Shown: positions 14,901 to 23,088, numbered from the stretch's first letter. The stretch is 42,341 bases of DNA from DSWT01 sp034433375 (GCA_034433375.1 DAOUAQ010000026.1:1-42341); one strand, 5' to 3'. The notes: generated by a model from the sequence alone, not told the origin. Made by a program: numbers and translations.

Positions 14901-15797
14901 CTACGCCGGGTCGCGGAAGTTGTAGATGTGGCCCTCGCGCCGCCACACTTTGCCGCATGTGCAGTGGAATTCGGCTTGCGGGGGTGCGCTCAATGGCGCG
15001 CCGCACGCGGGACAGCGAAAGAATGTGCCGGCCGCCGCCGCGCTTTTCCCCGCGCCACCCCGCGCGCGCGTGAAGACGCTTGGACTGAGCTGCCAAAGCG
15101 CGCCGGTGGGTTGGACCAACGCATCCAGCGCCGTCAGCATAGGTGTGGGAACCAAACGTTTTAACACCTCAATGCGGAAGTGGGACACGGTGCGCACGGC
15201 CTCGCGGCGCAGACCGGCCTGTTCCAACTGTGCCCACATCCAGCGGGGATGAAAATCGAAGTTGAGGGCCACAAATTCAACCGGTTCCAGGGCGAAGGGC
15301 GACCACGGCTGGCGGCGCAACAGGTAGCGCGCGATGGCTTTGAGGTTGAGCTTGTTGGCGAATTCCAGGATAAACGCCCCGCGCGGCTCCAGGATGTCGG
15401 CAATACCGCGCAGCACGGCCGGCGCATCGGCGGCGTGGTGCAGGGTGCGCACCATGGTTACCGCATCAAAAAGACCGGCAACGAACGGCAGGTGGTAGAA
15501 ATCGCCCTGCACGTAGATGTAGCGCGGATGCCCGTCCGCCCCCTGCTCGCCGAGACGCTCCACGGCCTGCGCCAATTGCGTGTGCGCGTAATCGAAGAGC
15601 ACAACCGTCTCATACCCGGCGTAGAGATCGGCCATGCGCCCAAAACCCGCGCCGATTTCGATGAGTGTGCGTCCGCTCGGTGGCAGCAGCGCGCGCATTG
15701 CCACACGCTCGGCGGCGTCCTCGTAAGCGCGCGTGGCGTCCCAGAACTCCGTGCTGTAGCGGGAGCCTTCGTAGTTGCAGATGGGTCGTTGATTCAT
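14901..15797 (-). CDS. Class I SAM methyltransferase with C-terminal zinc ribbon
   Basis: The 298 residues have a methyltransferase domain with motif I TLIEIGAGFGRMADLY (about 44-59), a post-motif region typical of the Methyltransf_11 group (VRTLHHAADAPAVLRGIADIL) and a C-terminal ribbon starting FRCPACGAPLSA with a second Cys pair in HCTCGKVW. The design resembles that of the gene at 12171-13001, but without a membrane anchor. The substrate is unknown. It lies 35 bp downstream of the single-span membrane protein on the same strand and is followed by a hairpin terminator. Confidence 0.82.
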   Translation of the reverse strand: MNQRPICNYEGSRYSTEFWDATRAYEDAAERVAMRALLPPSGRTLIEIGAGFGRMADLYAGYETVVLFDYAHTQLAQAVERLGEQGADGHPRYIYVQGDFYHLPFVAGLFDAVTMVRTLHHAADAPAVLRGIADILEPRGAFILEFANKLNLKAIARYLLRRQPWSPFALEPVEFVALNFDFHPRWMWAQLEQAGLRREAVRTVSHFRIEVLKRLVPTPMLTALDALVQPTGALWQLSPSVFTRARGGAGKSAAAAGTFFRCPACGAPLSAPPQAEFHCTCGKVWRREGHIYNFRDPA

Positions 15798-15832
15798 CAG
15801 TATGGTGGTTGGCTATCTGGCCCGGCGCAGGC

Positions 15833-16456
15833 TTATGGAGCGCCCTGAATAATCGGTTGTATCAATTCTTCGGGCGAATTGGGCAGACTTTGCAGTGCGC
15901 CGGTGAGCGGCTTGAAGACGGCCCGCAATTGTTCGATGGCCGGCGCCATCCCGGCTTCGGCCAGCGGAATTTCGACGGGAACCTGCATCACCACCGGCAC
16001 GGTTGTGTTGACGGGCACCATCAGGTTGAGCGCAACCGGCAAAGCCAATCCCTCCGGCAGAACGAGCTGCACGGTGCCATGGATGGCGCCACCGCCGGCC
16101 GGAAAGATGAAGGTCGCCGGAGCCTGGATAGGAACAGGTTCTACCAGGACGACGTTGGTGTTCTGCGACAACGGCAGATCGAACACAACCGGCATCGTAT
16201 CCGTGATGTAAACCTGTGACTTGATGACGGTTTTACCCAGAGCGGCAAAGGCGCTATCCAAATCTACCAGCAGCGGCTCTGCCACCTGGCTCTTTGCCAT
16301 GAAGATAGGGCGGGGTGAAAGTAGCAGCACGAGCACCAGAATGATGTTGACGATGAACGAGAAGAGGATGGCGATATTCTTAAAGGCATCCCAGAATTTG
16401 CCAACCCGGCCGCGCCTCTCGGGATTATTTGCGGGTTCTACTGATTCCGTCGTCAT
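15833..16456 (-). CDS. Single-span membrane protein of unknown function
   Basis: I do not recognise a family. The 207-residue protein has a short basic N-terminal tail, one membrane helix at about residues 28-47 (IAILFSFIVNIILVLVLLLS) and an external part rich in Val, Pro and Thr with many alternating hydrophobic stretches. That pattern suits beta structure, with an amphipathic C-terminal helix. The start is secure: GGAGGTG precedes the ATG. It is co-oriented with the zinc-ribbon methyltransferase 35 bp downstream, which suggests a shared transcript, but no role can be named. Confidence 0.72.
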   Translation of the reverse strand: MTTESVEPANNPERRGRVGKFWDAFKNIAILFSFIVNIILVLVLLLSPRPIFMAKSQVAEPLLVDLDSAFAALGKTVIKSQVYITDTMPVVFDLPLSQNTNVVLVEPVPIQAPATFIFPAGGGAIHGTVQLVLPEGLALPVALNLMVPVNTTVPVVMQVPVEIPLAEAGMAPAIEQLRAVFKPLTGALQSLPNSPEELIQPIIQGAP

Positions 16457-16536
16457 TGTTCACCTCCATGAGTTAACGATAAAAATATGTTACCATACTT
16501 ATTAATAAAAGGCAAAGGATGTTTTCGCTGTGAGAA

Positions 16537-16564
16537 ATGTCAATCTCTGAATCTATGTTATGAT
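16537..16564 (+). promoter_or_regulatory. Weak candidate promoter of xpt
   Basis: ATGTCA (16537-16542), a 16-nt spacer and TATGAT (16559-16564) precede xpt. A small stem CGGGT/ACCCG lies in the leader, but none of the conserved words of a purine riboswitch is present. Confidence 0.35.
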
Positions 16565-16636
16565 ATGGGCGGGTGGTTTACCTTACCCGAAATCTGTTCC
16601 ACAACAATGCACTTATAGCAGGAGAGGGAGAGCGTT

Positions 16637-17227
16637 ATGGAAAGCTTGAAGGCGCGTATTCAGCACGAGGGGAAGAATTTAGGTCGAGGTATCCTCAAGA
16701 TTGACAGCGTCATCAATCATCAGGTAGATGCCACGTTGATGTTGGAGGTGGGCGCGGAGTTCGCCCGCCGCTTTGCAGACACACATCCCACGCGCGTGCT
16801 CACCGCCGAGGTTTCGGGCATCATCCCGGCGATGGCGGCGGCTTACGCGCTGGGGCTGCCGCTGGTCTATGCCCGCAAGCACAAGCCGGTGACGATGCAA
16901 GAGCCAGTGTTCGTGGAGTTTGCGCCGTCGCACACCAAAGGCGGGCAGGTTTCGCTGATGGTGTCCCCGGAATTCCTGTCCGCCGGGGATCGCGTACTCA
17001 TCATTGATGACTTTCTCGCCACCGGGCAAACGATTGCGGCGATGGCGCGGATCATCAGCGACGCCGGAGCCACCCTGGTCGGCATCGGCACTCTGGTCGA
17101 AAAGTCCTTCGAAGGCGGGCGCGCCCTGTTGATTCCATTGGGCGTTCCTATTGAGTCTATGGTTATCATTGACGAGATGCGCGACGATGGGACGATCATT
17201 TTCGCCGATGATGTGTGTGAGGCGTAA
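16637..17227 (+). CDS. xpt: Xanthine phosphoribosyltransferase
   Basis: This cytosolic salvage enzyme converts xanthine and PRPP to XMP. Its 196 residues align well with Bacillus Xpt: MESLKARIQHEGKNLG at the start, VDATLMLEVGAEFARRF, then ARKHKPVTM and the PRPP-binding motif VLIIDDFLATGQT, ending with LVEKSFEGGR. The ribosome-binding site is AGGAGAGGGAGAG. The next gene, guaA, uses XMP to make GMP, so the two adjacent genes form a salvage route to GMP. They are separated by a 200-bp gap holding a CGCCAAG repeat element, so co-transcription is uncertain. Confidence 0.94.
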   Translation: MESLKARIQHEGKNLGRGILKIDSVINHQVDATLMLEVGAEFARRFADTHPTRVLTAEVSGIIPAMAAAYALGLPLVYARKHKPVTMQEPVFVEFAPSHTKGGQVSLMVSPEFLSAGDRVLIIDDFLATGQTIAAMARIISDAGATLVGIGTLVEKSFEGGRALLIPLGVPIESMVIIDEMRDDGTIIFADDVCEA

Positions 17228-17246
17228 GACGTAATACGTAAGAATT

Positions 17247-17388
17247 GGCTCCCCTGAGAAAAACCGCCAAGTCGCCAAGAACGCCAAGATTTTTTATAAG
17301 CGAATGAATAAAATTACTCATGTGTTATTTCGTTTTCTTGGCGAACTTGGCGTCTTGGCGGTTCCGGCAGGCTTTTTGCAGTAGAGTC
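17247..17388. repeat. CGCCAAG inverted-repeat element, copy 1
   Basis: This is a MITE-like element of about 140 bp. The left arm (17262-17289) is three CGCCAAG heptamers joined by 1-2 nt, preceded by AACCG; the right arm (17336-17363) is its near-perfect complement (25 of 28). The 46-bp centre is AT-rich. Outer flanks end in a run of A on the left and CTTTTTGCAGTAGAGTC on the right, shared with copy 2. No open frame of its own exists; it makes the guaA frame look falsely longer at its 5' end. Confidence 0.85.
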
Positions 17389-17427
17389 AAGAATTACATT
17401 TTACGCTTTATTCCCCAGGAGGCCCTT

Positions 17428-18966
17428 GTGTCACAACAAGAAACCATCGTGATTCTGGATTACGGCTCGCAGTATACGCAACTGATCGCCCGGCGCGTCC
17501 GTGAGCAGCGCGTTTACGCCGAAATTCTCCCCTGGAACGCGCCCGAAGCGCAGGTGCTCGCCCGGCAGCCGCGCGGCATCATCCTGTCCGGCGGCCCGAA
17601 CAGTGTTTACGACGCCGGTGCGCCCGATCTGCCCGATTATGTCATCCGTATGGGGACGCCGATCCTCGGCATTTGCTACGGGATGCACTTGCTGGCCCAC
17701 GCGCTGGGCGGACAAGTTGTCCCCGGCGTCGCGCGCGAATACGGCCCCGCCGACGTGGACATCCTCGAACCAGGCGCCCTGTTCGCGGGGTTGGCCGCGC
17801 GTCAAGCCGTGTGGATGAGCCACGGCGACCGCGTGGAGGCGCTGCCGTCGGGCTTTCGTGTGTTGGCGCGCAGCACGGGCGATATTATGGCTGCCATCGG
17901 CGGCGCAGAAGGCCGTGTGTACGGCGTGCAATTTCACCCGGAGGTGCAGCACACCCCCAACGGCGCGGCGATGCTGCGCCATTTCCTCTACGACGTGTGC
18001 GGCTGTACGGGGACGTGGACGCCGGGCGCGTTTATTGAGGATGTAGTCGCTCGTATCCGCGCGCAGGTAGGCGATGGGCAGGTCGTCTGTGGGCTGAGCG
18101 GCGGCGTAGACAGCGCGGTAGCCGCGGCGTTGATTCACAAGGCGGTCGGCGATCAACTGACGTGCATTTTCGTGGATACGGGCTTGCTGCGCCGCGACGA
18201 AGCCGGGCAGGTCAAGGCCACCTTCCAGGAGGCGCTGGGCGTCCGGCTGGTGCTGGTGGATGCTGCCGACCGCTTCCTGGGCGCGCTGGCCGGCGTCACC
18301 GACCCGGAGCAGAAGCGGCGCATCATCGGCGAGCAGTTCATCCGCGTGTTCGAGGCCGAAGCGCGCCGGCTCAATGACGCGCGCTTCCTGGCGCAGGGCA
18401 CGATCTATCCTGACGTGATCGAAAGCGCCGGCAGCGCCAGCGCCCACAAAATCAAATCCCACCACAACGTTGGCGGCTTGCCGGAAGAGATGCACCTGGC
18501 ATTGGTCGAACCGCTGCGTGACCTCTTCAAGGACGAGGTGCGGCAGGTAGGGCTGGCGTTGGGACTGCCGGAGAAGCTTATATGGCGGCACCCGTTCCCC
18601 GGCCCCGGTTTGGCGGTGCGCATCTTGGGCGAGATCACCCGCGCGCGCGTCGCCACGCTGCAAGCCGCCGACGCGATCTTCCTGGAAGAGTTGTGGAACG
18701 CCGGCCTCTACCTGCAGACGGCGCAGGCGTTCGCCGTGCTCCTGCCGGTGCGCAGCGTCGGGGTGATGGGCGATGGCCGCACCTACGCCAACGTCGTCGC
18801 CTTGCGCGCCGTCAGCACCGATGACTTTATGACCGCCAGTTGGACGCATTTACCCTACGACGTGCTAGGCCGCGTCTCCAACCGCATCGTCAACGAAGTG
18901 CCGGGCGTCAATCGCGTCGTCTACGACGTGAGCAGCAAACCGCCTGCGACCATTGAGTGGGAATAA
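17428..18966 (+). CDS. guaA: GMP synthase (glutamine-hydrolysing)
   Basis: The enzyme aminates XMP to GMP with glutamine and ATP. Its 512 residues have the usual order. The class I glutamine amidotransferase has the nucleophile Cys in ILGICYGMH and catalytic His/Glu in QFHPEV. The ATP-pyrophosphatase domain has the P-loop GLSGGVDSAVAA. The C-terminal dimerisation domain ends in PPATIEWE, as is typical. The start is GTG 17428, which follows AGGAGG at five bases and gives SQQETIVILDYGSQYTQ; a longer frame from 17320 merely reads through the repeat element. It follows xpt on the same strand. Confidence 0.97.
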   Translation: MSQQETIVILDYGSQYTQLIARRVREQRVYAEILPWNAPEAQVLARQPRGIILSGGPNSVYDAGAPDLPDYVIRMGTPILGICYGMHLLAHALGGQVVPGVAREYGPADVDILEPGALFAGLAARQAVWMSHGDRVEALPSGFRVLARSTGDIMAAIGGAEGRVYGVQFHPEVQHTPNGAAMLRHFLYDVCGCTGTWTPGAFIEDVVARIRAQVGDGQVVCGLSGGVDSAVAAALIHKAVGDQLTCIFVDTGLLRRDEAGQVKATFQEALGVRLVLVDAADRFLGALAGVTDPEQKRRIIGEQFIRVFEAEARRLNDARFLAQGTIYPDVIESAGSASAHKIKSHHNVGGLPEEMHLALVEPLRDLFKDEVRQVGLALGLPEKLIWRHPFPGPGLAVRILGEITRARVATLQAADAIFLEELWNAGLYLQTAQAFAVLLPVRSVGVMGDGRTYANVVALRAVSTDDFMTASWTHLPYDVLGRVSNRIVNEVPGVNRVVYDVSSKPPATIEWE

Positions 18967-18967
18967 A

Positions 18968-19014
18968 CGTAAAACGTAAGTGACCGTTTCCGTTTTACGT
19001 CATTACGTTTTACG
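18968..19014. repeat. Inverted repeat with CGTAAAACGTAA arms
   Basis: The 53-bp gap between guaA and the radical-SAM gene is nearly filled by perfect 12-bp arms CGTAAAACGTAA and TTACGTTTTACG. A further CGTTTTACG is inside. Similar words occur at 11473-11500 and, more loosely, at 17228-17241. There is no T-run, so it is not an obvious terminator. Confidence 0.7.
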
Positions 19015-19019
19015 CGATT

Positions 19020-20333
19020 ATGACTATGACGGTTTATCATCCAGCGCACATCACAGAAATAGCGCCGCGCAGTGTCGCAGCGCGTGCGGGGTTGCGGGCG
19101 GGCGATGTGCTGTTGGCGATCAACGGGCTGCCGCTGCGCGACGTGATTGACGTGCAAATCTACGCCGCCGAGCCGGAACTGGAATTTCTCGTCGAACGGG
19201 CGGGACGGCAGATCACGCTGCGCGCCAACCGCCGTTATGGGCAGGCGCTCGGTCTCGCGTTCGACGCGGAACTGTTCGACGGCAAAATCCGCGCGTGCCG
19301 CAACAATTGCGACTTCTGTTTCGTCAGCCAGATGGCGCCGGGATTGCGCGGGCCGTTGTACGTCAAGGATGACGATTATCGCCTCTCTTTCCTCCACGGC
19401 AACTACATCACCCTCACCAACCTGGACGAGGCCGATTGGCAGCGGATTGCGGAGCAATACCTCAGCCCGCTCTACGTTTCGGTTCACGCGACGGAGCCGG
19501 ATGTGCGCGTGGGGCTGATGCGCAACCCGCGCGCCGGGCAGATGATGGCGCAGCTCGCGCGCCTCGCGGAGATCGGCGTCGAAATTCACACGCAGGCCGT
19601 GCTCGCGCCGGGTCGCAACGATGGCGCGCACCTCGACCGCACCATCGCCGCCCTCGCCGCCCTGTATCCCGCCGTCGCCGACTTGACCGTTGTGCCCGTT
19701 GGGCTGACGAAGTGGCACAACCCGCATCTACGCCCGTACTCGGACGCCGAAGCCGCCGAGGTGCTCACGCAGACGTTAACGCGGCAGGCGCGCCTGCGCG
19801 AGACATTGGGCGTCGGTTTCGTCTATCCTTCGGACGAGTGGTTTCTGCGCGCGCGAGTTCCCGTTCCGCCGCTGGAAGCGTATGATGGCTTGCTGCCCGC
19901 GCTCGTCGAAAATGGCGTGGGCATGGTGCGGCTGTTCCTGGATGGCTGGCCGGCGCTCCAGGCGGAGTTAGCGCGATTGGGCGGTTCGCGCCAAAGGTGG
20001 GTGACGGGGACGCTGTTCGCGCCGGTTTTGCGGGAGCATGTGCGGGCGTTCGCCGCCGCGACGGGCCTTGCCGTTGACGCGGTCGCCGTTCCCAACCGCG
20101 CCTTCGGTGAGACGATCACCGTGGCGGGGCTGCTCACGGTGGATGACATCGTGGCGGCGTTGGGCGACTGCGCGCCGGGCGACGTGGTAGTGTTGCCGGA
20201 TGAGATTTTCCGCGGCCCGGATGGTTGCGCGTTGGACGGCAAATCGGCGGCGGATGTGCGCGCGGCGACCGGCGCTCAGGTGGTCGTTGTCGCGCAAGCG
20301 GAAGGCGGCTGGCATGTCCGCTCCATATCGTAG
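19020..20333 (+). CDS. PDZ and radical-SAM-like DUF512 protein
   Basis: The 437-residue protein belongs to the DUF512 / TIGR03279 family. An N-terminal PDZ domain (about 10-65, with AARAGLRAGDVLLAINGLPL) precedes a radical-SAM-like domain whose cysteine cluster is CRNNCDFCF (Cys93, Cys97, Cys100), followed by the DUF512 region with YPSDEW. The spacing CxxxCxxC fits [4Fe-4S] binding. The reaction is unknown. There is no good ribosome-binding site because an inverted repeat occupies the leader; an in-frame ATG two codons later is also possible. The TAG stop falls inside a 28-bp palindrome. Confidence 0.9.
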   Translation: MTMTVYHPAHITEIAPRSVAARAGLRAGDVLLAINGLPLRDVIDVQIYAAEPELEFLVERAGRQITLRANRRYGQALGLAFDAELFDGKIRACRNNCDFCFVSQMAPGLRGPLYVKDDDYRLSFLHGNYITLTNLDEADWQRIAEQYLSPLYVSVHATEPDVRVGLMRNPRAGQMMAQLARLAEIGVEIHTQAVLAPGRNDGAHLDRTIAALAALYPAVADLTVVPVGLTKWHNPHLRPYSDAEAAEVLTQTLTRQARLRETLGVGFVYPSDEWFLRARVPVPPLEAYDGLLPALVENGVGMVRLFLDGWPALQAELARLGGSRQRWVTGTLFAPVLREHVRAFAAATGLAVDAVAVPNRAFGETITVAGLLTVDDIVAALGDCAPGDVVVLPDEIFRGPDGCALDGKSAADVRAATGAQVVVVAQAEGGWHVRSIS

Positions 20334-20356
20334 GGCGATTTGCCAAATCGCCCACG
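20329..20356. repeat. GGGCGATTTG palindrome, copy 1
   Basis: CGTAGGGCGATTTG and CAAATCGCCCACG are arms around a central C, with one unmatched base near the outer end. The TAG stop codon of the preceding gene is within the left arm. It is a second copy of the perfect palindrome at 24494-24530. No T-run follows. Confidence 0.8.
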
Positions 20357-20382
20357 CGCGGTCATGCCGTACTGATGTCCTA

Positions 20383-20411
20383 TTGCAAAAGTTAGAATTT
20401 TCCGGTATAAT
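20383..20411 (+). promoter_or_regulatory. Promoter of the glmS transcript
   Basis: TTGCAA (20383-20388), a 17-nt spacer and a perfect TATAAT (20406-20411) lie upstream. Transcription would start near 20418, giving a leader of about 445 nt that contains the ribozyme. Confidence 0.82.
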
Positions 20412-20499
20412 ACCCTTAATTTAGTAGCCAATTATCATACATTTTCACAAACGAAAGGAGGTGACGCTTATCGGATAACGCAAAGACTTGTGGGGACTC

Positions 20500-20677
20500 A
20501 AGCGCCTGACCCGGCTCGACCGGGCGACGAGGCGGCGGTTTATCGAACATATCTGGCTTGCGCCGGATTTTCGGCGGATACCGCCAGGGGACTAGCCTTC
20601 CCCTCTCTCATTCCCCTCAAAACGAGAAAGTTGCATCCCAAAACCGTTGGGCAACCGGCGGGACAAAGGCTGCGGCA
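20500..20677 (+). ncRNA. glmS self-cleaving ribozyme
   Basis: The leader of glmS carries the conserved blocks of the glucosamine-6-phosphate-activated ribozyme, in order: AGCGCC (20501-20506) at the cleavage site, a P1 hairpin CCCGG-CTCGA-CCGGG (20510-20524), GACGAGG (20526-20532), TTTATCGA (20539-20546), TCGGCGGAT (20571-20579), an extended pairing region and GGGACAAAGG near 20660-20669. These match the recalled Thermoanaerobacter and Bacillus examples closely. Cleavage is expected between A20501 and G20502. High glucosamine-6-phosphate would trigger cleavage and lower GlmS synthesis. Outer boundaries are approximate. Confidence 0.93.
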
Positions 20678-20862
20678 AGGCCAGCTCATTATCTTCAGAT
20701 GGGCATGTATCCCTTGTTGTCAATGCAAGACTACTTGACTAACGATTATCAGACGATTTTCCACGGAATGTTACCGAATCTGTGGTGCAATCCCGATAAT
20801 CAAAATTTCGTCAACGGATTTCTTAACTTTCAACTTTCAACTATTTTCCGAGGAGGTCAAAA

Positions 20863-22707
20863 ATGTGTGGTATTGTGGGTTACGTCGGACCGCGGCAGGC
20901 GGCGCCGATTGTGTTGGGTGGATTGAAGAAGCTGGAATATCGCGGCTATGACTCGGCCGGGATCGCGGTTTTGCACGAGAACGGCGGCATTGTGGTGGAA
21001 CGCGCCGTCGGCAAGTTGAGCAACCTTCAGGATCGGTTGTACCAAAAGCCCCTGATCGGCACGATTGGGATTGGGCATACGCGCTGGGCCACCCACGGCG
21101 GCGTGACAGAATTCAACGCGCACCCGCACGTGGGGCGGAACGGGCGGGTGGCGGTCGTCCACAACGGCATCATCGAGAACTACGCCGAGCTGCGCCAGGA
21201 GATGACGGACGAAGGTATTACTTTTGCCTCCGAGACCGATACCGAAGTCGTGGCGCATCTGGTGGATGGCTATCTGGCGGGCGGTTCCGATCTGCTGACG
21301 GCAGTGCAGCGCGCGTTGCCCTCTATCCAGGGGGCCAGCGCCTTCGTTTTTATCAGCCCTCAGGAACCGGAGAGCCTGGTCATCGCCCGGTTAGGGAACG
21401 CCGGCGGGATCGTCTTGGGACGCGGCGACGGCGAGATGTTCGTCGCCTCGGATATCCCGGCGATCCTGGAGTACACGCGCGACGTCATTTTCCTGGAAAA
21501 CCGGCAAATGGCGCGCGTCACACGGGGCGGCGCCGAGATTTTCAAGCTCGACGGCACGCCGGTCAGTGTGCAGTTGCACGCCATTCCCTGGGACCCCGTC
21601 TCGGCGGAGAAAGGCCCGTACCGCCACTTCATGCAGAAAGAGATTTCGGAGCAGCCGCGCGCCATCACCGACACAATCCGCGGGCGCGTGGATTTCCACC
21701 GGGGCCGTGTCGTGCTCGACAGCGTACCGCTCACGCCGTCCGAAGCGCGCAAGCTGGATCGCGTCATTATCGCCGCGTGCGGCTCTTCGTACCACGCCGG
21801 TTTGGTGGGGAAGTTTATGATCGAGACGTTGGCGCGCCTGCCCGTGGAGGTGGATTACGGCTCGGAGTTCCGCTACCGCAACCCGATGATTACGCCGACG
21901 ACGGCGCTCTTGGCGATCACGCAATCCGGTGAGACGGTGGACACGCTGGCAGCGATGGAAGAAGGCCGCGAGCACAACGCCAAGCTGTGGTCTATCGTCA
22001 ACGTCATCGGCAGCCAGGCGCACCGCCTGTCCGGGGGGCACATCCTGATGCAGGCCGGCCTGGAGATCGGGGTGGCGACGACCAAAGCTTTCACCGCGAG
22101 CCTGGTGGACTTGTATCTGCTGGCGCTGCACCTGGGGCAACTGCGCGAGACCATCCCGGCGGACGTTTTGCGGGGCGCGGTGAACGATCTGGCCCGTCTG
22201 CCCGACCTGGTGGGACGTATCTCGGAGCCGCAGCCGGTCTACGATGAGCTGGCGGAAGTGTTCTTCAAGCGCGAGCACTTCCTCTTCCTGGGGCGCGGGA
22301 TCAACTATCCGGTGGCGTTGGAAGGCGCGCTCAAACTCAAAGAAATCTCCTACATCCACGCGGAAGGGTATCCCGCCGGGGAGATGAAGCACGGCCCCAT
22401 CGCGCTCATTGACGAGGTCATGCCCGTGGTGACGGTCGCCCCGCGCGACAACGTCTACGATAAGATGATCAGCCAGATGGAGCAGGTGAAAGCGCGCAAC
22501 GGGACGGTCATCGGCCTGCTGCAAGAGGGTGACGAGGTCGCGCGCAGCAAAGCGGATTACGTGCTCGAAGTGCCGGCTGCGCCGCAATTCCTTTCACCGG
22601 TGCTCAATATCATCCCGCTGCAATGGCTGGCCTACGCGATGGCCGTCCGCCGTGGCGCGGACGTGGATCAGCCGCGCAATTTGGCGAAGAGTGTGACGGT
22701 GGAATAA
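20863..22707 (+). CDS. glmS: Glutamine--fructose-6-phosphate aminotransferase (isomerising)
   Basis: GlmS makes glucosamine-6-phosphate, the first step toward UDP-GlcNAc, peptidoglycan and amino-sugar glycans. The 614 residues show the N-terminal Ntn glutaminase, starting MCGIVGYVG with Cys2 as nucleophile. Two SIS domains follow, with CGSSYHAGLVGKF and the fructose-6-phosphate site TQSGETVDT. The C-terminal tail ends QPRNLAKSVTVE, the family signature. The start follows GAGGAGG. Expression is probably set by the ribozyme in its leader. UDP-GlcNAc derived from this route could supply the proposed acetylglucosaminyl donor of the terpenoid block, though that link is only an inference. Confidence 0.97.
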   Translation: MCGIVGYVGPRQAAPIVLGGLKKLEYRGYDSAGIAVLHENGGIVVERAVGKLSNLQDRLYQKPLIGTIGIGHTRWATHGGVTEFNAHPHVGRNGRVAVVHNGIIENYAELRQEMTDEGITFASETDTEVVAHLVDGYLAGGSDLLTAVQRALPSIQGASAFVFISPQEPESLVIARLGNAGGIVLGRGDGEMFVASDIPAILEYTRDVIFLENRQMARVTRGGAEIFKLDGTPVSVQLHAIPWDPVSAEKGPYRHFMQKEISEQPRAITDTIRGRVDFHRGRVVLDSVPLTPSEARKLDRVIIAACGSSYHAGLVGKFMIETLARLPVEVDYGSEFRYRNPMITPTTALLAITQSGETVDTLAAMEEGREHNAKLWSIVNVIGSQAHRLSGGHILMQAGLEIGVATTKAFTASLVDLYLLALHLGQLRETIPADVLRGAVNDLARLPDLVGRISEPQPVYDELAEVFFKREHFLFLGRGINYPVALEGALKLKEISYIHAEGYPAGEMKHGPIALIDEVMPVVTVAPRDNVYDKMISQMEQVKARNGTVIGLLQEGDEVARSKADYVLEVPAAPQFLSPVLNIIPLQWLAYAMAVRRGADVDQPRNLAKSVTVE

Positions 22708-22744
22708 AAGTAATCGCATCGTTGCGTTTTCTGCAACACGTCTA

Positions 22745-22777
22745 AACTCGTCATCCAGGCCGGATGACGAGTTTTTT
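22745..22777 (+). terminator. Intrinsic terminator of glmS
   Basis: A perfect 12-bp stem AACTCGTCATCC/GGATGACGAGTT with a short loop is followed by TTTT about 40 nt after the glmS stop. Confidence 0.92.
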
Positions 22778-22794
22778 GATGTATCTGTTATATC

Positions 22795-22822
22795 TTGAAT
22801 TTTAACTTTCTTCTGCTATACT
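22795..22822 (+). promoter_or_regulatory. Candidate promoter of the beta-propeller gene
   Basis: TTGAAT (22795-22800), a 16-nt spacer and TATACT (22817-22822) lie just after the glmS terminator. The transcript would carry the repeat element at 22896-23066 in its leader. Confidence 0.5.
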
Positions 22823-22895
22823 GTGTATATCCGACAAAACACATCCCCTTCAATCAACGGTTTATGACTTGCATTTGGACGAGGAAAAGTACTTC

Positions 22896-23066
22896 AGACT
22901 CCACTGAAAAAACCGCCAAGTCGCCAAGAACGCCAAGGTTTTTAATGGTTAGATGAAGATAATTAGTAAAAACGGGAAAATATCTTGAAATTATTCATCA
23001 ATTATTTGATTCTCTTGGCGAACTTGGCGTCTTGGCGGTTAGATAGGGCTTTTTGCAGTAGACTCA
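22896..23066. repeat. CGCCAAG inverted-repeat element, copy 2
   Basis: This element of about 170 bp has the same heptamer arms as copy 1: left arm 22911-22938, right arm 23013-23040, the right arm being identical to that of copy 1. The outer ends also pair imperfectly (AGACTCCACTG against CAGTAGACT), and CTTTTTGCAGTAGA is shared by both copies. The AT-rich centre is longer and differs in sequence from copy 1, so arms are conserved while centres are not. Confidence 0.87.
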
Positions 23067-23088
23067 CTTCAGGGAAGGAGTCATGACG

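Noticed and set aside
16457..16636. Purine riboswitch upstream of xpt
   Set aside because: The conserved junction words of the purine aptamer are absent; only a small unrelated hairpin is visible.
17262..17363. CGCCAAG repeats as a CRISPR array
   Set aside because: Units are 7 nt with 1-2 nt linkers and arranged as inverted arms; there are no spacers or cas genes.
17431..18849. 472-codon frame on the minus strand opposite guaA
   Set aside because: It is an antisense shadow of a secure gene with no recognisable motif or ribosome-binding site.
21391..22587. 398-codon frame on the minus strand opposite glmS
   Set aside because: It is an antisense shadow with biased composition typical of the complement of a GC-rich gene.
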